Below are positions 33,195 through 41,618 of a stretch of 64,000 bases of DNA, one piece after another (the first letter of the stretch is position 1; the number at the start of each line of letters is the position of its first letter). The stretch is taken from contig RDZD01000026.1 in assembly GCA_004293815.1 (NCBI GenBank), positions 1 through 64,000 on the forward strand, in the 5' to 3' direction. The translations under genes were made by a program, and so were the position numbers. The DNA is from Cytophagales bacterium (GTDB lineage Bacteria > Bacteroidota > Bacteroidia > Cytophagales > Bernardetiaceae). Under the pieces are notes generated by a model. The model was not told the DNA's origin, did not search any database, and saw only the letters and a program-made list of their open reading frames with translations.

Positions 33195-35276
33195 TTAGTC
33201 TGACTTAGCGGTTTTTAGCTTTTTTTCATTGCGTTTTTTCAGCCAAGCGTAGGTTTCCATTTGTGCACGAAACGCTTTTTCACCGTTGAGGGGTAGTTTG
33301 CGCACACATGGCATTTCTGGATTGACAATTACGGATGACTTGACATTGTCTTTGAGCTGTATCTCAATAGTTTTGAAGATATCTGCCTTGAGCTTAGGAT
33401 CATAGAGTGGAAAGGCTACCTCAATTCTGGCCGATAAATTTCGGCGCATCCAGTCGGCAGAGGCCAAAAAAACATCTTCTTCGCCGTTGTTGTGAAACCA
33501 AAATATGCGTGCATGTTCCAAATAAGTGTCCACAATGCGCATCACGCTCAAATTCGGATGGTGTTGGGGGTTGATACAGCATACGCTGCGAGCTATGATC
33601 TGCACTTTAACACCTGATTCAGCAGCCATATAAAGCGCATCTATCATCTGGCGGTCTTCTAGGTTGTTGACCTTAATCAGAATTCTGCCCAAACCTCCCG
33701 AACGCACGTTGTCTATTTCTCGCTGTATCCTTCCCACAAAGCCCTGTCTCATGTTGAACTTAGACACCAGCAAGTTCCTAAATACTGGCTGTTCGTCTTG
33801 GTTGTCCAAGAAGTTAAAAACCGACTCTAGTTCACCTACTAAAGCTTTGTTGGAGGTGAGCAGGCCATAATCACAGTAGATACCAGCCGTTATTTCGTTG
33901 AAGTTTCCTGTGCCAAAATAGCCATAACTTTTAAGCTCGCCTTTCTCGTCCAAACGCTTGATAAGAGCTGTTTTAGCATGCACTTTAAGACCAGGTAGAC
34001 TGTAAATAATCTTCACACCAGCCAGCTCCAGTTCTTTGGCCCAGCGAATATTATTGGCTTCGTCAAAACGGGCTTTGACTTCCACAAAAACAGTTACCTT
34101 TTTGCCGTTTCTTGTGGCACTTATCAAAGCATTGGCTACAAAGGAATTGACAGCAATTCTGTATACCATCACACGAATTTCACGTACATCGGGGTCTATG
34201 GCCGCTTCACTAAAAAGTCTCAGCACATAGTCATAAGAATGATAGGGAAAGTGTAACAAAAAGTCTTTGCTTTTGGCGCAGTCTAGCAAATATTCCGACT
34301 TATCCAATTCTGGATGAGGCAAATACGGTATATTAGGTTGTTCAAGCTGTGGCTTTAGCGGATTGGGTAACTTCATCAAATCATAAAAACTATGATAGCG
34401 CGCACCTCGTACACAGTCCTCATTCTTTAGCCCAAAAATATCTTGAAGGGTTCTAAAGAAGCCACCAGAGATTTTTCCATCATAAATAAAACGCGAAGGC
34501 ACACCCAAATTACGCTTCTCGAGCTTTTTCTTAACCATATTTACCAAATCGCTACCGTATTCGTCTTCTAAGTTCAAATCCGCATCGCGATTCAGTTTTA
34601 TGGCCACACACTCTTCTATATCATAGCCCGGAAAGACCACTTTCAGGTTCATTTTAATCAAGTCGTCCAAAAAAACATAATAATGTTTGTTGTTTAGCTT
34701 GGGCAGCTGCCAGAATCTATCCAATTTATCAGAGGGGATATTGAGCAAAGCCATCGCTTTTACGCCTTTTTTACTCAACCTAATAGCAAAATAAAGCGCA
34801 CGATTCTGTAAAAATGGTGCTTTTTTGTCCAAAGACATATAGATAGGTTGCAGATAACCAAGTATTTTGGTCTTAAACAAATGTACTGCCGCCACCTGAT
34901 GCTCTGGCTCAAAATGAGAGTTTTTATAAAGAATAATATCGTGTTTGGCCAACTCTGGCAGAATTTCACGCTTATAAATCTGCCCCATATAAGCCCTATG
35001 CTTTTCTATTTCTGCATGAATACGGTCTAAAACTGCTTGCGTAAGCATAGTCGTAGCACCATCATCATCCTCTGTGTTGTTTTTTTCTTTATTTTTAACT
35101 TTGAGCATACGCCTCAAATAAGCTACACGAACTCTATAGAATTCGTCCAAATTTGAGGAATAAATAGCCAAAAACTTTATTCTTTCGTAAATAGGTAGGT
35201 TTGTGTCTTGCGCTTCTTGCAACACACGAAAGTTGAAAGATAACCAAGAAAGATCGCGATCGTAATAACTGGGCAT
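33195..35276 (-). CDS. ppk1: Polyphosphate kinase 1
   Basis: 693 residues, typical length. Order of domains as in E. coli Ppk: N-terminal helices (RDLSWLSFNFRVLQEA, then NLDEFYRVRV), a head domain, and two phospholipase-D-like catalytic halves. The autophosphorylated His is in LPGLKVHAKTALI (near 432), with YFGTGNFNEITA after it; the second His is in YLEHARIFWF, and SADWMRRNLSARIEVAFPL completes the site. It makes polyphosphate reversibly from ATP. First gene of a minus-strand run with the lytic transglycosylase and the large envelope protein. A TATCTTTG -7-like box lies at plus 35329-35336 on this strand. Confidence 0.96.
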   Translation of the reverse strand: MPSYYDRDLSWLSFNFRVLQEAQDTNLPIYERIKFLAIYSSNLDEFYRVRVAYLRRMLKVKNKEKNNTEDDDGATTMLTQAVLDRIHAEIEKHRAYMGQIYKREILPELAKHDIILYKNSHFEPEHQVAAVHLFKTKILGYLQPIYMSLDKKAPFLQNRALYFAIRLSKKGVKAMALLNIPSDKLDRFWQLPKLNNKHYYVFLDDLIKMNLKVVFPGYDIEECVAIKLNRDADLNLEDEYGSDLVNMVKKKLEKRNLGVPSRFIYDGKISGGFFRTLQDIFGLKNEDCVRGARYHSFYDLMKLPNPLKPQLEQPNIPYLPHPELDKSEYLLDCAKSKDFLLHFPYHSYDYVLRLFSEAAIDPDVREIRVMVYRIAVNSFVANALISATRNGKKVTVFVEVKARFDEANNIRWAKELELAGVKIIYSLPGLKVHAKTALIKRLDEKGELKSYGYFGTGNFNEITAGIYCDYGLLTSNKALVGELESVFNFLDNQDEQPVFRNLLVSKFNMRQGFVGRIQREIDNVRSGGLGRILIKVNNLEDRQMIDALYMAAESGVKVQIIARSVCCINPQHHPNLSVMRIVDTYLEHARIFWFHNNGEEDVFLASADWMRRNLSARIEVAFPLYDPKLKADIFKTIEIQLKDNVKSSVIVNPEMPCVRKLPLNGEKAFRAQMETYAWLKKRNEKKLKTAKSD

Positions 35277-35600
35277 GTTGGTTTGCTATGTTCTTATACA
35301 AAAACCATATTAAAACTTAACTATTTTGCAAAGATAGACTCTTTGAATCATATAAAATACTCTGTTAATAAAATTTAACGTCTTGTTCGTCATCAGAACC
35401 CTCTTGAACTCTTCTGATTCTTAACTCATCAATTCAACCACTTTTGAAGAGTAATTTATTTTCTTTTAAATCATGTCAATATCTAAAATTGTGATACAGA
35501 AGACCCACTAAGCCTGATTCTCAAAACAAAACAAATTATTTTTATCAATTTCTTTTGCAAGTTATAATAAAAATCTTACCTTTGCAGCCGAATCTCAAAA
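35277..35600. other. 324-base divergent gap before the tRNA-secE operon
   Basis: AT-rich and non-coding. It carries the likely ppk1 -7 box (minus, 35329-35336) and the strong secE operon promoter (35554-35584). No other structure noticed. Confidence 0.6.
35554..35584 (+). promoter_or_regulatory. Promoter of the tRNA-Trp/secE/nusG/ribosomal operon
   Basis: TTTG (35554-35557), 19 bases, TACCTTTG (35577-35584): the best match to the Bacteroidetes promoter in the window. The tRNA begins 17 bases after the -7 box, so the leader before it is short. Confidence 0.8.
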
Positions 35601-35673
35601 ACGAGTGTAGCTCAATTGGTAGAGCAGCGGTCTCCAAAACCGCAGGCTGGGAGTTCGAGCCTCTCCACTCGTG
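35601..35673 (+). tRNA. tRNA-Trp (CCA)
   Basis: 73 bases. The acceptor ACGAGTG pairs with CACTCGT (35666-35672), with discriminator G. The D-arm AGCTCAATTGGTAGAGC, anticodon loop CTCCAAA with anticodon CCA, and T-arm GGGAGTTCGAGCCTCTCC are all canonical. CCA is not encoded. It directly precedes secE and must be cut out of the same transcript. This order is, to my knowledge, common in Bacteroidetes. Confidence 0.96.
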
Positions 35674-35691
35674 CTTTTTAAAGTACTGATA

Positions 35692-35886
35692 ATGAAAAAA
35701 GTAATTGATTTTATAAACGAGTCAACCAGAGAAATGCGTGAGAACGTTACCTGGACAAAGTACTCAGAGCTTCAAACCACTGCTACGGTAGTTTTGGTAG
35801 CCTCTATGATATTTGCACTCGTGATAGGTGCTATGGACTGGGTGTTTAAAGTGGGCTTAGAAACACTTTACAAATCTTTCCAATAA
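35692..35886 (+). CDS. secE: Preprotein translocase subunit SecE
   Basis: 64 residues, the short single-helix SecE. The amphipathic N-terminal segment (VIDFINESTREMRENVTWTKYSEL) lies on the membrane face, and one membrane helix follows (TVVLVASMIFALVIGAMDWVF). Together with SecY and SecG it forms the export channel. The ATG at 35692 is chosen because the longer frame would start inside the tRNA-Trp gene. The nusG start is 45 bases downstream. Confidence 0.93.
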   Translation: MKKVIDFINESTREMRENVTWTKYSELQTTATVVLVASMIFALVIGAMDWVFKVGLETLYKSFQ

Positions 35887-35931
35887 GTAAGGGCATTTTA
35901 GATATCAAAAATTTTATACACTAAAAGACAG

Positions 35932-36582
35932 ATGGATAACTTCAAGTGGTACATATTGCGCGTGGTAAGTGGCCAAGAAAAAAACGCCAAATCTTACATG
36001 GAACGAGAGCTAACTAACTCTGGTCTCAAAGCTTGTGTGCCTCAAATCGTTACACCTACAGAAAAAGTGTATCAAATGAGAAAAAGCAAAGATGGAAAAA
36101 CCAAGCGTATAGCCGTAGAAAAAAGCTATTTGCCTGGTTATATTCTCATCAATGCCGACTTCAATGCACCGAATTATGGTGAAGTACTTCACAAAATCAA
36201 TGACACTCCTGGTGTGATTGGTTTCTTGGATATGGAAGAAGTGCAAACCAACGCCAAGCGTGCTAAGAGTGCAGTGGCCGACAAGGAAAAAAAGGACGAG
36301 CGTAAGCAGTCTGCATTGCCTCGCCCCCGCCCTATGCGCGAGAGCGAAGTCAATCGCATCTTGGGCAAAGTAGAAGAAGCTCACGAGGAAGTGAAGTATG
36401 AAACTCGTTTCTTTGTTGGTGAATCAGTTAAAGTTATGGAAGGCCCCTTCTCTGGCTTTACTGGCAAAATTGAAGAAGTTTTTGACGAAAAGAAAAAAGT
36501 TAACGTTATGGTTACAATTTTTGGCAGAAACGCACCCATTGAGCTAAACTATACTCAGGTAGAGAAGCTCGACCAAGTATAA
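35932..36582 (+). CDS. nusG: Transcription elongation factor NusG
   Basis: 216 residues. The NGN domain (WYILRVVSGQEKNAKSYMERE, then KSYLPGYILI and TPGVIGFL) binds RNA polymerase; the C-terminal KOW domain is RFFVGESVKVMEGPFSGFTG followed by VTIFGRNAPIELNYTQVEK. A charged insert of about 40 residues (KRAKSAVADKEKKDER and on) separates the two; longer linkers are usual for Bacteroidetes NusG. It suppresses pausing and couples transcription to translation or Rho. Second protein gene of the secE operon. Confidence 0.96.
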   Translation: MDNFKWYILRVVSGQEKNAKSYMERELTNSGLKACVPQIVTPTEKVYQMRKSKDGKTKRIAVEKSYLPGYILINADFNAPNYGEVLHKINDTPGVIGFLDMEEVQTNAKRAKSAVADKEKKDERKQSALPRPRPMRESEVNRILGKVEEAHEEVKYETRFFVGESVKVMEGPFSGFTGKIEEVFDEKKKVNVMVTIFGRNAPIELNYTQVEKLDQV

Positions 36583-36620
36583 AACAAATGCTTTGGCCTC
36601 TGGCCCGAGCTTCAAGATAT

Positions 36621-36652
36621 GGCATCGCGCGTAGCGGTGTCTGTTTTTTTTA
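36621..36652 (+). terminator. Terminator-like hairpin between nusG and rplK
   Basis: GGCATCGC (36621-36628) pairs with GCGGTGTC (36634-36641) over 8 bp with two wobble pairs and a GCGTA loop, followed by TG and eight T at 36644-36651. It sits 15 bases before the rplK ATG and looks like an attenuator that could partly uncouple the ribosomal genes from secE-nusG. Confidence 0.55.
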
Positions 36653-36666
36653 AATGTGTTTAAACA

Positions 36667-37110
36667 ATGGCTAAGGAAATTACAGGTTTTCTGAAAATTC
36701 AGGCTAAAGGCGGTCAGGCTAACCCTGCCCCTCCTATCGGTCCTGCTTTGGGTAGCAAAGGCGTGAACATCATGGAGTTCTGCAAACGCTTCAATGCTCA
36801 AACGCAAGACAGAATGGGACAAGTATTGCCTGTTCTCATCACGATGTATTCCGATAAGTCTTTTGACTTTGTTGTTAAAACGCCGCCAGCAGCTATTTTG
36901 CTGATGGAAGCAGCCTCTCTCAAAAAAGGCTCTAGCGTTCCTAACCGCGACAAAGTAGGTAAAGTTACTTGGGATACTGTGAAAAAAATTGCCGAAATCA
37001 AGATGCCAGACTTGAACTGCTATACTGTAGAGGCTGCCATGCGTATGGTAGCTGGTACAGCGCGCAGCATGGGTTTGCTCGTTGAAGGAAAGGCACCATG
37101 GGCGAACTAA
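36667..37110 (+). CDS. rplK: 50S ribosomal protein L11
   Basis: 147 residues, normal length. The N-terminal domain shows KAGGxANP-like spacing ([32 protein letters not shown]), and the rRNA-binding C-terminal domain has [14 protein letters not shown], then [28 protein letters not shown] with the conserved end. It forms the stalk base at the GTPase centre with L10 and L7/L12, encoded just downstream. Confidence 0.97.
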   Translation: MAKEITGFLKIQAKGGQANPAPPIGPALGSKGVNIMEFCKRFNAQTQDRMGQVLPVLITMYSDKSFDFVVKTPPAAILLMEAASLKKGSSVPNRDKVGKVTWDTVKKIAEIKMPDLNCYTVEAAMRMVAGTARSMGLLVEGKAPWAN

Positions 37111-37208
37111 ATAGTTTGGACTCATAAAACTTTATTTTAAAAAAATTTGTGTAGGAGGTATTGCTGAAAAAGCAAAGCCGCTAACACTACAAACCTGATT
37201 AAACAATC

Positions 37209-37913
37209 ATGGCAAAACTCACAAAAAAGCAAAAAGCGGTAGCGGAAAAGTACGATGCCACAAAAGAGTACGCGCTTGAGGAGGCTTGCAAGTTGGTCAA
37301 AGAAATCAACTATGCAAAATTTGATGCCTCTGTAGACATTGACGTAAGACTCGGCGTGGATCCCCGTAAAGCTGACCAAATGGTGCGTGGTGTGGTATCT
37401 TTACCCCACGGCACTGGTCGCGACAAGCGTGTGCTGGTGCTTTGTACGCCCGACAAAGAGGCTGAAGCTAAAGCTGCTGGCGCAGACCATGTAGGTCTTG
37501 ATGACTACATTCAAAAAATTTCTGATGGCTGGACAGACATCGACGTTATCATCACCATGCCAACCGTGATGGCGAAGGTGGGTAAACTTGGACGTGTACT
37601 TGGTCCTCGCGGTCTTATGCCAAACCCGAAGGCTGGCACAGTTACGATGGACGTTGCTACGGCTGTGAAAGAAGTAAAACTCGGTAAAATAGATTTTCGT
37701 GTGGACAAATTTGGTATTATCCACACCTCTATTGGTCGTTTGAACTTCAGTCCTGAAAAACTCGCAGACAATGCACGCGAACTTATCAATGTGCTGTCTA
37801 AACTCAAGCCTTCTTCGGCTAAAGGTGCTTACTTCCGTACAGTACACCTTTCTACTACCATGAGTCCGTCTGTGAAAATAGACAAGGCATCTGTAACTGT
37901 AAAAGGCATCTAA
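37209..37913 (+). CDS. rplA: 50S ribosomal protein L1
   Basis: 234 residues. Family landmarks are the [21 protein letters not shown] stretch near 40, [14 protein letters not shown] near 74, and [19 protein letters not shown] near 130, followed by the C-terminal [19 protein letters not shown]1 forms the mobile L1 stalk at the E site and in many bacteria represses its own operon by binding the mRNA. The 98-base gap before it contains a small hairpin (TTGCT-GAAAA-AGCAA) that could be an L1 target; this is inference. Confidence 0.97.
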   Translation: MAKLTKKQKAVAEKYDATKEYALEEACKLVKEINYAKFDASVDIDVRLGVDPRKADQMVRGVVSLPHGTGRDKRVLVLCTPDKEAEAKAAGADHVGLDDYIQKISDGWTDIDVIITMPTVMAKVGKLGRVLGPRGLMPNPKAGTVTMDVATAVKEVKLGKIDFRVDKFGIIHTSIGRLNFSPEKLADNARELINVLSKLKPSSAKGAYFRTVHLSTTMSPSVKIDKASVTVKGI

Positions 37914-37940
37914 TCCACACTTCTAAAACAATCTAAAAAC

Positions 37941-38468
37941 ATGACAAAAGACGAAAAATACGAAATCGTTGATCAGTTGGTGGGAAAATTGGAAAATGTG
38001 GAGCACTTTTACATTGCCGACACTTCTGGTATGACCGTTGCACAAATCAACAACTTCCGCCGCCTCTGCTTTGAAAGCGGTGTGCGCTACGAAGTATACA
38101 AAAACTCACTGATCAAAAAGGCTTTAGGCCGTTTAGATACGGACTATTCCTCTTTCAATAAAGACGTATTGAAAGGTTTCTCAGGTATTCTTTTCGCACC
38201 AGAAAGTGCAAAAGTGCCAGCAGAACTCATCAAAAAGTATAGAGACAAAAACAAATCTGAAAAACCAGTTTTGAAAGCTGCCTCTATTGACTCTGCCCTC
38301 TTCATCGGCGATAATCAGCTTGATGTGCTCTTGCGCATGAAGTCTAAACAAGAAATTGTTGGTGAAATCATTGGCCTTCTTCAGTCTCCAATGCGTCGCG
38401 TTGTGGGTGCTGTTAAGAGTGGCGGTGGCCGTGTGGCTGGTGTCATCAAAGCCATTGCAGACAAATAG
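37941..38468 (+). CDS. rplJ: 50S ribosomal protein L10
   Basis: 175 residues. N-terminal rRNA-binding domain includes FYIADTSGMTVAQINNFRR and the YEVYKNSLIKKAL segment typical of L10; the C-terminal helix (IIGLLQSPMRRVVGAVKSGG) carries the L7/L12 dimers. Only 27 bases separate it from rplA, so the long L10 leader regulatory structure of proteobacteria is absent. Confidence 0.96.
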   Translation: MTKDEKYEIVDQLVGKLENVEHFYIADTSGMTVAQINNFRRLCFESGVRYEVYKNSLIKKALGRLDTDYSSFNKDVLKGFSGILFAPESAKVPAELIKKYRDKNKSEKPVLKAASIDSALFIGDNQLDVLLRMKSKQEIVGEIIGLLQSPMRRVVGAVKSGGGRVAGVIKAIADK

Positions 38469-38566
38469 TTTTAAGCTCGTTAAAGCCTAAAATCTTTGCA
38501 AAAGACGCTTCCAAGCTAAATTAATTTTTTTTTAATTTTCCAAAAAACAAAACATAAAATAAAATC

Positions 38567-38944
38567 ATGGCAGACCTTAAAGCAATCGCCGAAACATTGG
38601 TAAACCTCACCGTTAAAGAGGCAAACGAACTCGCAGATATTTTAAAAGCTGATTACGGCATTGAGCCTGCTGGCGGTGCAGTAGTAATGGCTAGTGGCGG
38701 CGGTGGTGAAGCTGCTGCTGCTGTTGTTGAGCAAACAGAGTTTGATGTTATCTTGAAGGGCGGTGGAGCAAACAAATTAGCTGTTGTTAAACTCGTTAAA
38801 GACCTCACTGGTCTTGGCTTGAAAGAAGCTAAAGACTTGGTAGACACAGCTCCAAAACCAGTTAAAACTGGTATTCCTAGAGCTGAGGCTGATGACTTGC
38901 TCAAGAAACTCCAAGAAGCTGGTGCTGAAGTAGAAGTGAAGTAA
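38567..38944 (+). CDS. rplL: 50S ribosomal protein L7/L12
   Basis: 125 residues. N-terminal dimerisation helices ([24 protein letters not shown]), Ala/Gly/Val hinge (about 37-55) and the compact C-terminal factor-binding domain with [37 protein letters not shown]. Codons are rich in GCT and GGT, as expected for a highly expressed gene. It is the last gene of the operon, with a strong terminator directly after it. Confidence 0.97.
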   Translation: MADLKAIAETLVNLTVKEANELADILKADYGIEPAGGAVVMASGGGGEAAAAVVEQTEFDVILKGGGANKLAVVKLVKDLTGLGLKEAKDLVDTAPKPVKTGIPRAEADDLLKKLQEAGAEVEVK

Positions 38945-38970
38945 GTTTTCCTTTGCTCAAAAGATTTCTC

Positions 38971-39019
38971 ACGATGCAGATTCTAGTAGCCAGTCTACTA
39001 AAATTTGCATCGTGTTTTT
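38971..39019 (+). terminator. Terminator of the ribosomal protein operon
   Basis: ACGATGCA (38971-38978) pairs with TGCATCGT (39006-39013), and the stem continues inward through CTAGTAG/CTACTA with small mismatches. T-run at 39015-39019. Confidence 0.85.
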
Positions 39020-39074
39020 GTATTAAAAGCCGCAGAATCAAAAAAAATACTTAGGTTAAATCTTCTATTCAAAG

Positions 39075-39105
39075 TTAGATTTACAGATTTTCATGTGTAC
39101 TTTTG
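39075..39105 (+). promoter_or_regulatory. Promoter of glyA
   Basis: TACTTTTG (39098-39105) is a good -7 element; TTAG at 39075-39078 is an imperfect -33 with a 19-base spacer. The ATG is at 39153. Confidence 0.55.
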
Positions 39106-39152
39106 CATGTCATTGAATCCATCTTCATTCATAAATCAGCCTCTCAAGTACC

Positions 39153-40427
39153 ATGCTTCGCGACCAACACATATTTTCACTCATCTCAAAAGAAAAAGAA
39201 CGTCAAACACACGGCATTGAGCTAATTGCTTCTGAAAATTTTGTTTCTGATCAGGTCATGGAGGCTATGGGCAGTGTGCTTACCAATAAATACGCTGAAG
39301 GTTTGCCCAATAAACGCTACTATGGTGGCTGTCAATTTGTTGATGAAGTTGAAAATTTGGCCATAGAACGCATAAAAGAACTCTTTGGAGCAGAATGGGC
39401 CAATGTACAGCCACACTCTGGTGCCCAAGCCAACGCCGCCGTTATGTTGGGCGTTATTAACCCTGGCGACACGATACTAGGTTTTGATCTTTCGCATGGC
39501 GGCCATCTTACGCATGGCTCACCCGTCAATTTTTCGGGTAAGCTTTATAAACCAACATTTTATGGTGTAGACCGTGAAACTGGCCTCATTGACTGGAACA
39601 AAGTGGAGGCTGTCGCGCATCAGCATAAACCCAAACTTATTATTTGTGGAGCGTCGGCCTATAGCCGCGACTGGGATTATGCCAGACTGCGGGCTATTGC
39701 CGATGCTGTAGGAGCTTTGCTTTTGGGTGATATATCGCATCCATCTGGCCTCATTGCCAAGGGTTTGCTCAATAATCCTGTGCCTCATTGTCATATCATA
39801 ACCACAACTACTCACAAAACGCTGCGTGGCCCACGTGGTGGCTTGATTTTTATGGGCAAGGATTTTGAAAACCCTTTTGGACAACGCACTCCTAAAGGCG
39901 AGCTGAAAATGATGTCTTCAATTCTTGACGCTGCTGTTTTTCCAGGTACGCAAGGCGGGCCACTTGAGCATGTTATTGCGGCCAAGGCTGTGGCTTTCGG
40001 CGAAGCCCTAACGGAAAGCTATGCTTCATACGTGCAGCAAGTATGTACAAATGCGCAAGCTCTGGCAGGAGCTTTAGTCAGAAGAGGTTACCAAGTGGTT
40101 TCGGGTGGTACAGATAATCATTTGATGCTCATTGACTTGAGAAATAAAAATATCACAGGAAAGCTGGCTGAGTCTGCACTCGTGGAAGCCGACATCACAG
40201 CTAACAAGAATATGGTACCGTTTGATGATAAGTCGCCATTTGTAACATCTGGCATTAGGCTTGGGACTGCGGCTATTACCACACGCGGGCTTATTGCTTC
40301 TGATATGGATAGGATCGCAGCCTATATTGATGAGGTTATCAAATCGCCCACTAACACCCAGCTTTTGAAAGGCATCAAGCAAGACATTAACAATTGGATG
40401 TCTGCTAAGCCTTTATTTGCATACTAG
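39153..40427 (+). CDS. glyA: Serine hydroxymethyltransferase
   Basis: 424 residues. A PLP enzyme that interconverts serine plus tetrahydrofolate with glycine plus 5,10-methylene-THF in the cytoplasm. Seen: [20 protein letters not shown] (folate and PLP site), [43 protein letters not shown], and the PLP Lys K222 in [14 protein letters not shown]. The PLP Asp loop reads [13 protein letters not shown], where proteobacterial enzymes have D-x-A-H-V/I-A-G-L; I regard this as a Bacteroidetes-type variant. Single-gene unit between the ribosomal operon and tRNA-Gln. Confidence 0.96.
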   Translation: MLRDQHIFSLISKEKERQTHGIELIASENFVSDQVMEAMGSVLTNKYAEGLPNKRYYGGCQFVDEVENLAIERIKELFGAEWANVQPHSGAQANAAVMLGVINPGDTILGFDLSHGGHLTHGSPVNFSGKLYKPTFYGVDRETGLIDWNKVEAVAHQHKPKLIICGASAYSRDWDYARLRAIADAVGALLLGDISHPSGLIAKGLLNNPVPHCHIITTTTHKTLRGPRGGLIFMGKDFENPFGQRTPKGELKMMSSILDAAVFPGTQGGPLEHVIAAKAVAFGEALTESYASYVQQVCTNAQALAGALVRRGYQVVSGGTDNHLMLIDLRNKNITGKLAESALVEADITANKNMVPFDDKSPFVTSGIRLGTAAITTRGLIASDMDRIAAYIDEVIKSPTNTQLLKGIKQDINNWMSAKPLFAY

Positions 40428-40445
40428 ATTTGGACTTATAGCTTT

Positions 40446-40486
40446 CCTTGCGGAGGGAAAACAGCAAGGTTATGCTATTTTTTTGA
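40446..40486 (+). terminator. Candidate terminator of glyA
   Basis: CCTTGC (40446-40451) pairs with GCAAGG (40464-40469), followed after TATGCTA-like bases by a T-run at 40478-40484. Stem short, so moderate confidence. Confidence 0.45.
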
Positions 40487-40493
40487 CAAAAAA

Positions 40494-40525
40494 TTTGGTA
40501 TTCAAAAAAACAAGTGCTATTTTTG
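40494..40525 (+). promoter_or_regulatory. Promoter of tRNA-Gln
   Basis: TTTG (40494-40497), 20 bases, TATTTTTG (40518-40525). The tRNA begins 19 bases after the -7 box. Confidence 0.7.
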
Positions 40526-40543
40526 CATCGCAATAACGCACAG

Positions 40544-40616
40544 TGTCCTGTGGTGTAACTGGCAACACGTCTCACTTTGGCTGAGAAGAGTTTAGGTTCG
40601 AGCCCTAACAGGACAA
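40544..40616 (+). tRNA. tRNA-Gln (TTG)
   Basis: 73 bases. The acceptor TGTCCTG (40544-40550) pairs with CAGGACA (40609-40615), discriminator A. D-stem GTGT/ACAC, anticodon stem TCTCA/TGAGA with loop CTTTGGC (anticodon TTG), and T-arm TTAGG-TTCGAGC-CCTAA are all complete. It decodes CAA and probably CAG by wobble. CCA not encoded. Confidence 0.93.
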
Positions 40617-40627
40617 CTACTAACAAA

Positions 40628-40663
40628 AAAAACGGTTGAGATGTTCGAATCTGAACCGTTTTT
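40628..40663 (+). terminator. Terminator after tRNA-Gln
   Basis: AAAAACGGTT (40628-40637) pairs with AACCGTTTTT (40654-40663), giving a hairpin with a built-in T-run. It overlaps the first in-frame ATG (40641) of the next gene, which argues for that gene's start at 40686. Confidence 0.65.
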
Positions 40664-40685
40664 GCATTTATACAGTCTGCATTTT

Positions 40686-41519
40686 ATGCTTTACTACCTC
40701 AAATGGGCTTTGAAGATTGTTATTTTAAGCCTAGTTCTTCTTTCTGTTACTTATACTTCTACCACACATAACCCACTTCCAAGGACAGATAAAGCACTTG
40801 TAACCACACCTGATTCATCAGCTCTGCGTTTACAAGCAGCTCGAGACGCTCTTTTGGTTATGGACAGTGTTTTGGCTGGAGTGGATTCTCTCAAAAACAC
40901 TTTAGACAGTAATCAGCAAAACTTTTTTGTTAAAAAAGACTACTTTGAGGCTGTTCTCAAGCTACCTAATAAAGAGGAGAACGATAGCACTAGACGCGTA
41001 CTTGTTACTGGCGACTCTATGGGCGATGGTATTTTTCTGGCTTTAAGGAAGTTACGCAAAAAACTAGGCTATAAAGTAGACTATGCGCCTTGGTATGGCT
41101 CCACTACAAGCGACTGGGCCAGCTCAGATAAACTCAAAAAGTATTTGTCTCAGTATAAACCCGATCTGGTGATTTTTCTATTGGGTTCAAACGAACTATT
41201 CGTACCAGTTTCGCGCAAAAGAGCCGAAAATGTTAAAAAAGTGGTGAGTATGCTCAATGATACAGATTACGTATGGGTTGGGCCGCCTAATTGGAAAAAA
41301 GATTGGGGCACAGATTCTCTCTTACATGCACACGTGGGCTCAAAACGCTATTTTGTATCCAAAGATCTCAAGCTAGAGCGGAGGCCAGACAAAGCGCACC
41401 CTTCTTTTAAGGCTTCGGAAGTTTGGTTAGACACCCTTTTGCGCTGGACTAATAAAAACCCACATATCAAATTCAAGTTTGTGCCACCCGCCGCGCAAGA
41501 AACTCAAAAAGTGGGTTAG
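40686..41519 (+). CDS. Membrane-anchored or secreted SGNH/GDSL-family protein
   Basis: 277 residues from the ATG at 40686 (MLYYLKWALKIVILSLVLL); the ATG at 40641 lies within the tRNA-Gln terminator. One N-terminal hydrophobic helix (signal peptide or anchor), a helical region about 50-100, then an SGNH fold about 110-250. Block I is VTGDSMGDGI (Ser nucleophile), block III IFLLGSNELF (Asn in GxNE form), and block V DKAHPSF with the Asp-His pair. It is likely an esterase or O-acyl-type enzyme of the periplasm, related to OpgC/DUF459-like proteins; the substrate is unknown. gldA lies 99 bases downstream on the same strand. Confidence 0.75.
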   Translation: MLYYLKWALKIVILSLVLLSVTYTSTTHNPLPRTDKALVTTPDSSALRLQAARDALLVMDSVLAGVDSLKNTLDSNQQNFFVKKDYFEAVLKLPNKEENDSTRRVLVTGDSMGDGIFLALRKLRKKLGYKVDYAPWYGSTTSDWASSDKLKKYLSQYKPDLVIFLLGSNELFVPVSRKRAENVKKVVSMLNDTDYVWVGPPNWKKDWGTDSLLHAHVGSKRYFVSKDLKLERRPDKAHPSFKASEVWLDTLLRWTNKNPHIKFKFVPPAAQETQKVG

Positions 41520-41618
41520 TGCTTTGAGAATAGTGTTGAGAAAATTATTTAGGATACGATTAAATTTAAGAGTAAAAAAACTGTTAAGTTTGAATCAGAG
41601 AAACTACAATGATTTATT

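Noticed and set aside
36544-37125. 193-codon minus-strand frame opposite rplK
   Set aside because: Antisense to a highly conserved ribosomal protein gene; composition follows the complement of rplK codons.
37111-37208. Full L1-binding mRNA regulatory site before rplA
   Set aside because: Only a short TTGCT/AGCAA hairpin is visible; the conserved L1 target features could not be matched, so it is mentioned only as a possibility.
37401-37847. 148-codon minus-strand frame opposite rplA
   Set aside because: Antisense shadow of L1 with no family resemblance.
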